NCBI RefSeq assembly: GCF_003205205.1
Contig: NZ_QJRL01000018.1
Coordinates: 1-64,000 of the forward strand
DNA from: Pseudomonas sp. LB-090624
Lineage (GTDB): Bacteria > Pseudomonadota > Gammaproteobacteria > Pseudomonadales > Pseudomonadaceae
Direction of reading: 5' to 3'
Length of the DNA: 64,000 nucleotides
In this document: positions 50,959 through 58,692 of the stretch, piece after piece
How positions within the stretch are numbered: the stretch's first letter is position 1
Layout of the letters: every line of letters begins with the position of its first letter
Notes under the pieces: model-generated
What the model was told of the DNA's origin: nothing
The model's input: only the letters and a program-made list of their open reading frames with translations
Database searches by the model: none
Translations under genes and position numbers: made by a program

Positions 50959-51778
50959 CAAACTCCTCTTCGCCACTGCCCTGCTTGCCGCCGGCCACAC
51001 CCTGGCTGCCGAAACCGCCCCCCGGGCAAGCGTTGTCGAGGCCGACCCGCAGGTGGTCGACACGGCCCCGCTGGCGCCTGAAGCCGATGGTTTCATCGAC
51101 CCGCTGCGCGAGCTCAAATTCAACCCGGGGCTGGACCAGCGCGAGTTCGAGCGCTCCACCCTGGAGGCGCTGAACGTCTACGACCCGCTGGAGTCGATCA
51201 ACCGGCGCATCTACCACTTCAACTACCGGCTGGACCAGTGGGTGCTGCTGCCGCTGGTAAGCGGCTACCAGTACGTAACACCGCGCTTCGTGCGCACCGG
51301 GGTGAGCAACTTCTTCAACAACCTTGGCGATGTGCCGAACCTGTTCAACAGTGTGTTGCAGTTGAAGGCCAAGCGCTCGGCAGAGATCACCGCACGGCTG
51401 ATGTTCAACACCATCATCGGGGTGGGTGGGCTGTGGGACCCGGCGACCAGCATGGGCCTGCCACGGCAGAGCGAAGACTTTGGCCAGACCCTGGGCTTCT
51501 ACGGCGTGCCGAACGGCCCGTACCTGATGCTGCCGGTGCTGGGGCCATCGAACCTGCGTGATACCACCGGGTTGGTGGTGGACTATGCGGGTGAGCAGGC
51601 GGTCAACTACCTGAACGTGGCCGAAGCCAGCACCGACCACCCGGAGATCTTCGCCCTGCGCGTGGTGGACAAGCGCTACACCACCAACTTCCGCTACGGC
51701 CAGCTGAACTCGCCGTTCGAGTACGAGAAGGTGCGGTACGTGTACACCCAGGCGCGCAAGTTGCAGATAGCCGAGTAA
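50951..51778 (+). CDS. MlaA/VacJ-family outer-membrane lipid protein without lipobox
   Basis: A 275-residue MlaA-family protein. The domain starts at LNVYDPLESINRRIYHFNYR and runs through VSNFFNNLGDVPNLFNSVLQ, FGQTLGFYGVPNGPYLMLP and GPSNLRDTTG, all diagnostic for MlaA, which removes phospholipids from the outer leaflet. GTG 50951 is the start, overlapping the hydrolase gene by 8 bp. The signal sequence reads LLFATALLAAGHTLAAETA: where a lipobox cysteine would be expected there is His, so it is probably not lipidated. Other mla genes are not linked. This is likely a paralogue of the main VacJ. Confidence 0.9.
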   Translation: MVNKLLFATALLAAGHTLAAETAPRASVVEADPQVVDTAPLAPEADGFIDPLRELKFNPGLDQREFERSTLEALNVYDPLESINRRIYHFNYRLDQWVLLPLVSGYQYVTPRFVRTGVSNFFNNLGDVPNLFNSVLQLKAKRSAEITARLMFNTIIGVGGLWDPATSMGLPRQSEDFGQTLGFYGVPNGPYLMLPVLGPSNLRDTTGLVVDYAGEQAVNYLNVAEASTDHPEIFALRVVDKRYTTNFRYGQLNSPFEYEKVRYVYTQARKLQIAE

Positions 51779-51833
51779 ACCTGCTTCGGCCTGGGGGTTT
51801 GGCTTGCTGGAGATGAGGCCGGAACCGGCGGCA

Positions 51834-52982
51834 TCAAACCCCCAGGAATTGGCACAACTCGCGCTTCTTCGCCAAAGCGTCCCGCCGCCCCAGGTCGATC
51901 AGTTCACTGCAATAACTCGCCTCGAAAAGCAGATAGCTCAACACCCCCGCCCCACTGGTACGCGTTGCCCCCGGCCCACGCAGGAACAGGCGCAGCGCTG
52001 CCGGCAACTCGCGCCGGTGCCGCGCGGCGATCTCGTCCAGCGGCTGGCTGGGCGCCACTACCAGCACCTCGATCGGCGCCAGGCCCAGGCGCCGTGCGTC
52101 CAAGTGCGCCGGCAACAGCCGGCTCAGGTGATTGAGCCGCTGCAACAGCTCGATATCATCCTCCAGGCTATCGATGAAGGTGCTGTTGAGCATGTGCCCA
52201 CCAATCTGCGCCAGGCTCGGTTGCTGCCCGCTGAACACGCGCTGGGTGGGCAACGGTGGCGCCGGCCGCTGCGGGTTGCCGCTGACGCCGACCACCAGCA
52301 CCCGGCTGGCGCCCAGGTGCAGGGCCGGGCTGATCGGTGCCGGCTGACGTACCGCACCGTCACCGTAATATTCGTCGCCCAATCGTACCGGGGCGAACAA
52401 CAGCGGGATCGCCGCGCTGGCCAGCAGGTGGTCGATGGTCAACGCGGTGGGCACGCCGATGCGACGGTGGCGCAACCAGGCTTCGATGGTGCCGCGGCCT
52501 TGGTAGAAAGTTACCGCCTGGCCAGACTCGTAACCGAAAGCGGTCACCGCTACGGCGCGCAACTGATCGGCAGCCAGGGAACGGGCGATGCCATCCAGGT
52601 TCAGGTGCGCCTCCAGCAAACCGCGCAACGGGCTGCTGTCGAGCAAGGCCACCGGTGCCTGGCCGCCCAGGCCGAGCAGGCTGTGGCTGACGAAGCGGCT
52701 GGCCTGGCGCACCACCCCTGGCCAGTCGCTACGGATCACAAGGTGGCTGCGAAAATTCTGCCAGAAGGCCGTGAGCCGTTGCACGGTCTCGTTGAACTGG
52801 CTGGCGCCGCTGGCCAGGGTCACGGCGTTGATGGCGCCGGCGGAAGTGCCGACGATGACCGGAAACGGGTTGCGGGCGCCCGCGGGCAGCAGCTCGGCGA
52901 TGCCGGCCAGCACGCCGACCTGATAGGCAGCGCGGGCACCACCGCCAGAAAGGATAAGACCGGTTATCGGGGGTGGTGCCAT
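51834..52982 (-). CDS. Patatin-like phospholipase
   Basis: A 382-residue patatin. Oxyanion motif LILSGGGARAAYQVGVL at the N-terminus, nucleophile VGTSAGAINAV and catalytic Asp in EYYGDGAVRQ. No signal peptide, so a cytoplasmic acyl hydrolase. ATG 52982 follows AGGAAGG and begins MAPPPITGLILSGGG. The upstream extension is not family-like. It is convergent with the hydrolase-mlaA pair, 55 bp apart, adding to a local run of lipid-related genes. Confidence 0.93.
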   Translation of the reverse strand: MAPPPITGLILSGGGARAAYQVGVLAGIAELLPAGARNPFPVIVGTSAGAINAVTLASGASQFNETVQRLTAFWQNFRSHLVIRSDWPGVVRQASRFVSHSLLGLGGQAPVALLDSSPLRGLLEAHLNLDGIARSLAADQLRAVAVTAFGYESGQAVTFYQGRGTIEAWLRHRRIGVPTALTIDHLLASAAIPLLFAPVRLGDEYYGDGAVRQPAPISPALHLGASRVLVVGVSGNPQRPAPPLPTQRVFSGQQPSLAQIGGHMLNSTFIDSLEDDIELLQRLNHLSRLLPAHLDARRLGLAPIEVLVVAPSQPLDEIAARHRRELPAALRLFLRGPGATRTSGAGVLSYLLFEASYCSELIDLGRRDALAKKRELCQFLGV

Positions 52983-53078
52983 GGCGTCCTTCCTGGGGTT
53001 GAGGTGCCTACATACCCGGCCGCTCAGCGGGCACATCCGCGACCACGGGCCCCGCAACACTCAGAACCCGTGGTAATC

Positions 53079-53104
53079 CTGTGGCAGCGGGTTCACCCGC
53101 GAAG
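53079..53104. repeat. Single REP unit
   Basis: CTGTGGCAGCGGGTTCACCC followed by GCGAAG, one unit of the P. putida REP family, between the patatin start and the acyltransferase stop, 25 bp from the latter. Confidence 0.7.
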
Positions 53105-53128
53105 CAGCCAGACCAGCTGACACAAGGT

Positions 53129-54064
53129 TCAGCGCTTTTTCTTGTCATACAGCCGCGGCGCCCCTTCGGGCCGCGACTTGAACCGGCGGTGCGCCCACAG
53201 GTACTGCTCGGGGCACTCGCGCAACACACGTTCGACCCACTGGTTGATGCGCAGGCAGTCGGCTTCTTCGCTCTCGCCGGGGAAGTCCGCCAGCGGTGGG
53301 TGGATAACCAGACGATAGCCGCTGCCATCCTCCAGGCGCTTCTGGGTAAACGGAATCACCTGCGCCTTGCCCAGCCGGGCAAACTTGGTGGTAGCGGTCA
53401 CCGTCGCCGCCGGGATGCCGAACAACGGTACGAAGATGCTCTGCTTGGCGCCGTAGTCCTGGTCCGGTGCGTACCAGATCGCCCGACCAGAACGCAGCAG
53501 CTTGAGCATGCCACGCACGTCCTCGCGCTCTACCGCCAGCGAATCAAGGTTGTGGCGTTCGCGGCCGCTGCGCTGGATGAAGTCGAACAGCGCGTTACCG
53601 TGCTCGCGGTACATGCCGTCGATGGTGTGCTGTTGGCCAAGCAGCGCGGCGCCGATTTCCAGGGTGGTGAAATGCACTGCCATGAGGATCGCCCCCTGCC
53701 CCGCCTGCTGGGCGGCCTGCAGGTGCTCCAGCCCTTCGATGTGGGCCAGACGCGCCAGCCTGGCCTTGGGCCACCACCAGCTCATGGCCATTTCGAAGAA
53801 GGCAATGCCGGTGGAGGCAAAGTTGGCCTTGAGCAAACGCTGCCGTTCGTCGTTCGACAGCTCCGGGAAGCACAGCTCGAGATTGCGCGCGGCGATGCGC
53901 CGCCGCTCGCCGGCGAAGTGATACATCAGCGCGCCCAGCGCGGCACCGATTTTCAACAGCACCCGGTACGGCAGCTGGACCACCAGCCACAGCAGGCCCA
54001 GGCCCAGCCACAGGCCCCAGAACCTGGGATGAAAGTAATAGCGACGAAAACGCGGGCGTTCCAT
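53129..54064 (-). CDS. lpxL: Lipid A lauroyl/acyl transferase (LpxL/HtrB family)
   Basis: A 311-residue inner-membrane acyltransferase that adds a secondary acyl chain to lipid A. One N-terminal TM helix (WGLWLGLGLLWLVVQLPYRV). The catalytic HX4E motif is HFTTLE, with the second conserved block WYAPDQDYGAKQSIFVPLFG. The C-terminus contains CPEQYLWAHRRFKSRPEG. The length fits LpxL. It diverges from minC across about 110 bp. Pseudomonads carry two such paralogues, so which position it acylates cannot be read from this sequence. Confidence 0.93.
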   Translation of the reverse strand: MERPRFRRYYFHPRFWGLWLGLGLLWLVVQLPYRVLLKIGAALGALMYHFAGERRRIAARNLELCFPELSNDERQRLLKANFASTGIAFFEMAMSWWWPKARLARLAHIEGLEHLQAAQQAGQGAILMAVHFTTLEIGAALLGQQHTIDGMYREHGNALFDFIQRSGRERHNLDSLAVEREDVRGMLKLLRSGRAIWYAPDQDYGAKQSIFVPLFGIPAATVTATTKFARLGKAQVIPFTQKRLEDGSGYRLVIHPPLADFPGESEEADCLRINQWVERVLRECPEQYLWAHRRFKSRPEGAPRLYDKKKR

Positions 54065-54175
54065 TGAAGCATCCGGAAAGACAAAGGCCGCGCATTCTAC
54101 AACGGATCAGTGCATGTTGCGGGCAACCGGTGTTCTCGTTATAAGTCAGGGCACTTTTTTCGCAACAAGCCGTCT

Positions 54176-54937
54176 ATGCAGACCATGAGCCCAAACCACA
54201 CACCCGACACCGCCTCCGTGTTCCAGCTCAAGGGCAGCATGCTCGCCATCACGGTACTGGAACTGGCGCGCAATGACCTTGAAGCCCTCGACCGCCAGCT
54301 GGCGGCCAAAGTCGCCCAGGCACCTAACTTTTTCAGCAACACGCCGCTGGTGCTGGCGCTGGACAAGCTGCCGGCCGACGAAGGGGCAATCGACCTGCCC
54401 GGCTTGATGCGGATCTGCCGCCACCACGGCCTGCGTACCCTGGCCATCCGCGCCAACCGCATCGAGGACATCGCCGCCGCCATCGCCATCGACCTGCCAG
54501 TGCTGCCACCTTCCGGCGCCCGTGAGCGACCGCTGGAGCCTGAACCCGAAGTGGTGCGCAAACCGCAACCGGCCCCGGCGCCAGCCCCGGCCGCCGAACC
54601 CGAAGTTCGCCCGACCCGCATCATTACCGCGCCGGTACGGGGTGGCCAGCAAATCTACGCCCAGGGTGGCGACCTGATCGTTACCGCCTCGGTCAGCCCG
54701 GGTGCGGAACTTCTCGCCGATGGCAACATCCATGTGTACGGCCCCATGCGCGGCCGCGCCCTGGCAGGCATCAAGGGCAATACCAAGGCGCGTATCTTCT
54801 GCCAGCAGATGACCGCCGAAATGGTTTCCATCGCCGGCCAGTACAAGGTCTGCGAAGACCTGCGCCGCGACCCGCTGTGGGGGACCGGCGTGCAAGTCAG
54901 CCTGTCCGGTGACGTGTTGAACATCACCCGTCTTTAA
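54176..54937 (+). CDS. minC: Septum site-determining protein MinC
   Basis: A 253-residue division inhibitor that blocks FtsZ ring formation away from mid-cell. N-terminal domain (residues about 10-110: VFQLKGSMLAITVLELARND) inhibits FtsZ, a Pro-rich linker (PAPAPAPAAEPEVRPTR) follows, then the right-handed beta-helix C-domain (QQIYAQGGDLIVTASVSPGA, IKGNTKARIFCQQMTAEMVS) binds MinD. ATG 54176 has no clear ribosome site. ATG 54185 (MSPNHTPDTASVF) is an alternative start. It leads the minCDE operon, 109 bp ahead of minD. Confidence 0.96.
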   Translation: MQTMSPNHTPDTASVFQLKGSMLAITVLELARNDLEALDRQLAAKVAQAPNFFSNTPLVLALDKLPADEGAIDLPGLMRICRHHGLRTLAIRANRIEDIAAAIAIDLPVLPPSGARERPLEPEPEVVRKPQPAPAPAPAAEPEVRPTRIITAPVRGGQQIYAQGGDLIVTASVSPGAELLADGNIHVYGPMRGRALAGIKGNTKARIFCQQMTAEMVSIAGQYKVCEDLRRDPLWGTGVQVSLSGDVLNITRL

Positions 54938-55046
54938 CGGATACTTGCCAGCATTTTTAGAGCAACTTTTTCACTGTTGCCGTTATTTAAGCTTTTTCAG
55001 TTATTTGCAGGGACCTGTGTCCCGACTATTTTAGGGGTGAAACACC

Positions 55047-55859
55047 TTGGCCAAGATTCTCGTGGTTACTTCCGGCAAGGGGGGTGTGGGCAAGACCACC
55101 ACCAGCGCCGCCATTGGTACCGGCCTCGCACTGCGCGGCCACAAGACCGTCATCGTCGACTTCGACGTGGGCTTGCGTAACCTCGACCTGATCATGGGCT
55201 GCGAGCGCCGCGTGGTGTATGACTTCGTCAACGTGGTCAACGGCGAAGCCAACCTGCAGCAGGCGCTGATCAAGGACAAGCGCCTCGAGAACCTGTACGT
55301 GCTGGCCGCCAGCCAGACCCGTGACAAGGACGCGCTGACCCAGGAAGGCGTGGAAAAAGTACTGATGGACCTGAAAAAGGACTTCGAGTACGTCATCTGC
55401 GACTCCCCGGCCGGTATCGAAAAAGGCGCGCACCTGGCGATGTACTTCGCCGATGAAGCGATTGTCGTGACCAACCCGGAAGTGTCGTCGGTACGTGACT
55501 CCGACCGCATGCTGGGTATCCTGTCGAGCAAATCGCGCCGCTCCGAGAACGGCGAAGAGCCGATCAAGGAACACCTGCTGATCACCCGCTACCATCCCGA
55601 GCGCGTGGTGAAGGGCGAGATGCTCAGCGTCGCCGACGTCGAAGAAATCCTGTCGATCAAGCTCAAAGGCGTCATTCCGGAGTCCCAGGCTGTGCTCAAG
55701 GCGTCCAACCAGGGTATCCCGGTCATCCTCGATGACCAGAGTGACGCCGGACAGGCCTACAGCGACGCTGTCGATCGCCTGCTGGGCAAAGAGAAGCCAA
55801 TGCGCTTCATCGATGTACAGAAGAAAGGATTCTTCGAGCGCATTTTCGGGAGCAAATAA
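55047..55859 (+). CDS. minD: Septum site-determining ATPase MinD
   Basis: A 270-residue deviant Walker ATPase. It begins AKILVVTSGKGGVGKTTTSA, which holds the KGGVGKT motif, and has DFDVGLRNLDLIMG and DSPAGIEKGA. The C-terminal amphipathic helix (GFFERIFGSK) anchors it to the membrane. The initiation codon is TTG at 55047, with AGGGGTGA about 6 bases upstream. No ATG in frame gives the family start. The TTG is consistent with low basal expression. It lies 3 bp before minE. Confidence 0.97.
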   Translation: MAKILVVTSGKGGVGKTTTSAAIGTGLALRGHKTVIVDFDVGLRNLDLIMGCERRVVYDFVNVVNGEANLQQALIKDKRLENLYVLAASQTRDKDALTQEGVEKVLMDLKKDFEYVICDSPAGIEKGAHLAMYFADEAIVVTNPEVSSVRDSDRMLGILSSKSRRSENGEEPIKEHLLITRYHPERVVKGEMLSVADVEEILSIKLKGVIPESQAVLKASNQGIPVILDDQSDAGQAYSDAVDRLLGKEKPMRFIDVQKKGFFERIFGSK

Positions 55860-55862
55860 ACC

Positions 55863-56117
55863 ATGAACCTTTTTGACTTCTTTCGTGGCAGGCAGAAACA
55901 GACCAGCGCGTCGGTAGCGAAAGAGCGTCTACAGATCATCGTGGCGCACGAGCGCGGCCAGCGCAGCGAGCCGGACTACCTGCCGGCACTGCAGAAAGAG
56001 CTGCTGGAAGTGATCCGCAAGTATGTGAACATCGGCAATGATGACGTGCATATCGAGCTGGAAAACCAGGGCAGCTGCTCGATTCTGGAGCTGAACATCA
56101 CCCTGCCGGATCGCTGA
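55863..56117 (+). CDS. minE: Cell-division topological factor MinE
   Basis: An 84-residue protein that stimulates MinD ATPase and drives Min oscillation. N-terminal MinD-binding segment (MNLFDFFRGRQKQTSASVAK) and the beta-rich C-domain (IVAHERGQRSEPDYLPALQK and NDDVHIELENQGSCSILELN). The length is normal. It starts 3 bp after the minD stop. It is the last gene of minCDE, followed by a REP pair. Confidence 0.96.
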   Translation: MNLFDFFRGRQKQTSASVAKERLQIIVAHERGQRSEPDYLPALQKELLEVIRKYVNIGNDDVHIELENQGSCSILELNITLPDR

Positions 56118-56132
56118 TCCGCGCTAAAAGCC

Positions 56133-56235
56133 GGGGCTGCCTTGCAGCCCTTTCGCCACCCAAGGCCGCTCCCACCAGGTGTAATCATTCCTGTGGGAGC
56201 GGCCTTGTGTCGCGAAAGGGCGGCAAAGCGGCCCC
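56133..56235. repeat. REP pair after minE
   Basis: Inverted units around GCCGCTTTGCC/GGCTGCCTTGC and AAGGCCGCTCCCACC (left) against TGTGGGAGCGGCCTTGTGTC (right). It lies between minE and the rluA-type gene and may help stabilise the minCDE 3' end. Confidence 0.85.
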
Positions 56236-56266
56236 AGCGTTTTCTGCTATTTTCGTGAGAACTGCA

Positions 56267-56902
56267 ATGCCGCTGTCGAATGTCCAGATCCTCTTCGAAG
56301 ACGCCGCCATCCTGGTGATCAACAAGCCGACCCTGCTGCTGTCGGTGCCTGGCCGCGCCGAGGACAACAAGGACTGCCTGATCACCCGCCTGCAGGAAAA
56401 CGGCTACCCGGATGCACTGATCGTGCACCGCCTGGACTGGGAAACCTCCGGCATCATCCTGCTGGCGCGCGATGCCGACAGCCACCGCGAACTGTCACGC
56501 CAGTTCCATGACCGCGAAACCGAAAAGGCCTACACCGCCTTGTGCTGGGGCCAGCCGGCACTGGACAGCGGCAGCATCGATTTGCCGCTGCGTTACGACC
56601 CGCCCACCAAACCGCGACACGTCGTGGACCATGAGCAGGGCAAGCATGCCCTGACCTTCTGGCGGATCGTCGAGCGTTGTGGGGATCACTGCCGGGTCGA
56701 GCTGACGCCGATCACCGGCCGCTCGCACCAGTTGCGCGTGCACATGCTGTCGATCGGCCACCCGCTGCTGGGTGACCGGCTGTATGCCAACCCCGAAGCG
56801 CTGGCTGCCCATGAGCGGCTATGCCTGCATGCCTCCATGTTGAGCTTTACCCACCCAGTGTCCGGGGGGCGGTTGAAGTTCGAGTGCCCGGCACCGTTCT
56901 GA
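56267..56902 (+). CDS. RluA-family pseudouridine synthase
   Basis: A 211-residue pseudouridine synthase of the RluA subfamily. The catalytic Asp is in IVHRLDWETSGIILLAR. Other motifs are YTALCWGQP and TPITGRSHQLRVHMLSIGHPLLGDRLY. Short, single-domain, like RluA that modifies 23S U746 and some tRNAs. ATG 56267 begins MPLSNVQILFEDAAILV. The upstream open frame runs through the REP element and is not conserved. It is not in an operon with minE because of the REP pair between them. Confidence 0.9.
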   Translation: MPLSNVQILFEDAAILVINKPTLLLSVPGRAEDNKDCLITRLQENGYPDALIVHRLDWETSGIILLARDADSHRELSRQFHDRETEKAYTALCWGQPALDSGSIDLPLRYDPPTKPRHVVDHEQGKHALTFWRIVERCGDHCRVELTPITGRSHQLRVHMLSIGHPLLGDRLYANPEALAAHERLCLHASMLSFTHPVSGGRLKFECPAPF

Positions 56903-56919
56903 TCTTGCAGGGTCGGTAA

Positions 56920-57015
56920 CGGCCTCTTCGCGGCTAAAGCCGCTCCCACAGGGACCGCACTGCTCTCAGGGGCTGTGCAATACCTGTGGGAGTGGCTTTA
57001 GCCGCGAAGAGGCCG
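56920..57015. repeat. REP pair (BIME)
   Basis: CGGCCTCTTCGCGGCTAAAG (left) and CTTTAGCCGCGAAGAGGCCG (right, ending 57015) flank a 30-bp centre. It lies between the pseudouridine synthase gene and apeB and could stop the upstream transcript. Confidence 0.9.
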
Positions 57016-57071
57016 ACACAATTTGTCGACTTAATAGGCTAAACTCGCGCCACTGCTGTTTGGAGTGAGCT

Positions 57072-58361
57072 ATGCGCGACGCACTGAATTCTGGCCTTAT
57101 CGACTTTCTCAAGGCCTCCCCAACGCCCTTCCACGCCACCGCCAGCCTGGCCCAGCGCCTGGAGGCGGCCGGCTACCAGCGCCTGGACGAGCGCGACAGC
57201 TGGGTCGTCGAGCTTGGCGGCCGCTACTACGTCACCCGTAACGATTCTTCGATCATCGCCATTCAGTTGGGCAAGCAAGACCCGCTGCTCAACGGTATTC
57301 GCATGGTCGGCGCGCACACCGACAGCCCGTGCCTGCGGGTCAAGCCACAGCCCGAGCTGCAGCGCCAAGGCTTCCTGCAACTGGGCGTGGAAGTCTACGG
57401 CGGCGCCCTGCTGGCACCGTGGTTCGACCGCGATCTTTCGCTGGCCGGGCGCGTCACCTACCGCCGTGACGGCAAGGTCGAAAGCCAGCTGATCGACTTC
57501 AAGCTGCCGATCGCGATCATCCCCAACCTGGCGATCCACTTGAACCGCACCGCCAACGAAGGCTGGCAGATCAATCCGCAGAACGAATTGCCGCCCATCC
57601 TCGCCCAGGTGGCTGGTGACGAACGCGTCGACTTCCGCGCCCTGCTCACCGAACAACTGGCCCGCGAACACGAACTGATCGCCGACGTGGTGCTGGACTA
57701 CGAACTGAGCTTCTACGACACCCAGAGTGCCGCCCTGATCGGCCTGAACGGTGACTTCATCGCCGGCGCCCGCCTGGACAACCTGCTGTCGTGCTATGCC
57801 GGCCTGCAAGCGCTGCTGGCCGCCGACAGCCATGAAACCTGCGTACTGGTGTGCAACGACCACGAGGAAGTCGGCAGCTGCTCGGCCTGCGGTGCCGATG
57901 GCCCGATGCTGGAGCAGACCTTGCAGCGCTTGCTGCCAGACGGCGACGCCTACGTGCGTACCATCCAGCGCTCGCTGATGGTGTCGGCCGACAATGCCCA
58001 CGGAGTGCACCCCAACTACGCCGACAAGCACGACGGCAACCACGGTCCCAAGCTGAACGCGGGGCCGGTGATCAAGGTGAACAACAACCAGCGCTACGCC
58101 ACCAACAGTGAAACCGCCGGGTTCTTCCGCCACCTGTGCATGGCCGAGGAAGTGCCGGTGCAAAGCTTTGTGGTGCGCAGCGACATGGGCTGTGGCTCGA
58201 CCATCGGGCCGATCACGGCAAGCCACCTGGGCGTGCGTACGGTGGATATCGGCTTGCCGACCTTTGCCATGCATTCCATTCGCGAGCTGTGCGGCAGCCA
58301 TGACCTGGCGCACCTGGTGAAGGTGCTGACCGCCTTCTACCGTAGCCGCGAGCTGCCTTGA
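57072..58361 (+). CDS. apeB: M18-family aminopeptidase
   Basis: A 429-residue zinc aminopeptidase of family M18. Metal-site motifs visible in order: VGAHTDSPCLRVKPQ, GARLDNLLSC, ADNAHGVHPNY with the later metal histidine, and NDHEEVGSCSACGA with the catalytic Glu. The C-terminus has GTIGPITASHLGV-type segment (GCGSTIGPITASHLGVRTVD). It trims N-terminal acidic or neutral residues in the cytoplasm. GGAGTGAG lies before ATG 57072. It stands alone; REP structures flank it on both sides. Confidence 0.93.
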   Translation: MRDALNSGLIDFLKASPTPFHATASLAQRLEAAGYQRLDERDSWVVELGGRYYVTRNDSSIIAIQLGKQDPLLNGIRMVGAHTDSPCLRVKPQPELQRQGFLQLGVEVYGGALLAPWFDRDLSLAGRVTYRRDGKVESQLIDFKLPIAIIPNLAIHLNRTANEGWQINPQNELPPILAQVAGDERVDFRALLTEQLAREHELIADVVLDYELSFYDTQSAALIGLNGDFIAGARLDNLLSCYAGLQALLAADSHETCVLVCNDHEEVGSCSACGADGPMLEQTLQRLLPDGDAYVRTIQRSLMVSADNAHGVHPNYADKHDGNHGPKLNAGPVIKVNNNQRYATNSETAGFFRHLCMAEEVPVQSFVVRSDMGCGSTIGPITASHLGVRTVDIGLPTFAMHSIRELCGSHDLAHLVKVLTAFYRSRELP

Positions 58362-58373
58362 TGTAGCCAGGCC

Positions 58374-58405
58374 GGCCTTTTCGCGGGCAAGCCCGCCAAA
58401 AGGCC
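58374..58405 (+). terminator. REP-like hairpin after apeB
   Basis: GGCCTTTTCGCGGGC, loop AA, GCCCGCCAAAAGGCC: a 15-bp stem with one C/C mismatch, 12 bp after the apeB stop. It is a REP-like unit and a probable transcript end. No U-tract. Confidence 0.65.
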
Positions 58406-58486
58406 AAACCTGCTCAGGGTCAATCCCGCTTCGCTTGCAAAGGGCTATGCTTAATACATGGCCCCACTGCAAAAGGATTGCTGTCC

Positions 58487-58654
58487 ATGTCCCCGTTTCT
58501 GTCGCTGTTCGTGCCGGTGTTCCTGTTCCTGTTGCTGCTGACCATTGGCTTCAGCATGCGCGAACGCAATATTGGGGTACTGATGATGTGGATCGGCACC
58601 TTGGGCATTTTTGGCCTCACCTGCTGGAAGATCCTCGAGAAACTGCCGACGTAA
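58487..58654 (+). CDS. 55-residue membrane protein
   Basis: A small protein with two hydrophobic helices: MSPFLSLFVPVFLFLLLLTI, then GFSMRERNIGVLMMWIGTLG and a C-terminal IFGLTCWKILEKLPT. An AAAAGGA site lies 8 to 10 bases before ATG 58487. It sits 38 bp before the MscS-family gene and is probably expressed with it. No family is recognised. It could be a hydrophobic accessory subunit, but this is inference. Confidence 0.75.
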   Translation: MSPFLSLFVPVFLFLLLLTIGFSMRERNIGVLMMWIGTLGIFGLTCWKILEKLPT

Positions 58655-58666
58655 ACCTCTACACTC

Positions 58667-58682
58667 GGTCAATCGTTTGACC
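58667..58682. promoter_or_regulatory. Inverted repeat before the MscS-family gene
   Basis: GGTCAA TCGT TTGACC, a 6-bp stem at 58667-58682, ending 10 bp before the TTG start. It overlaps the ribosome-binding region, so it may influence translation, or it may be a protein-binding site. Confidence 0.35.
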
Positions 58683-58692
58683 TGAGGTAGAT

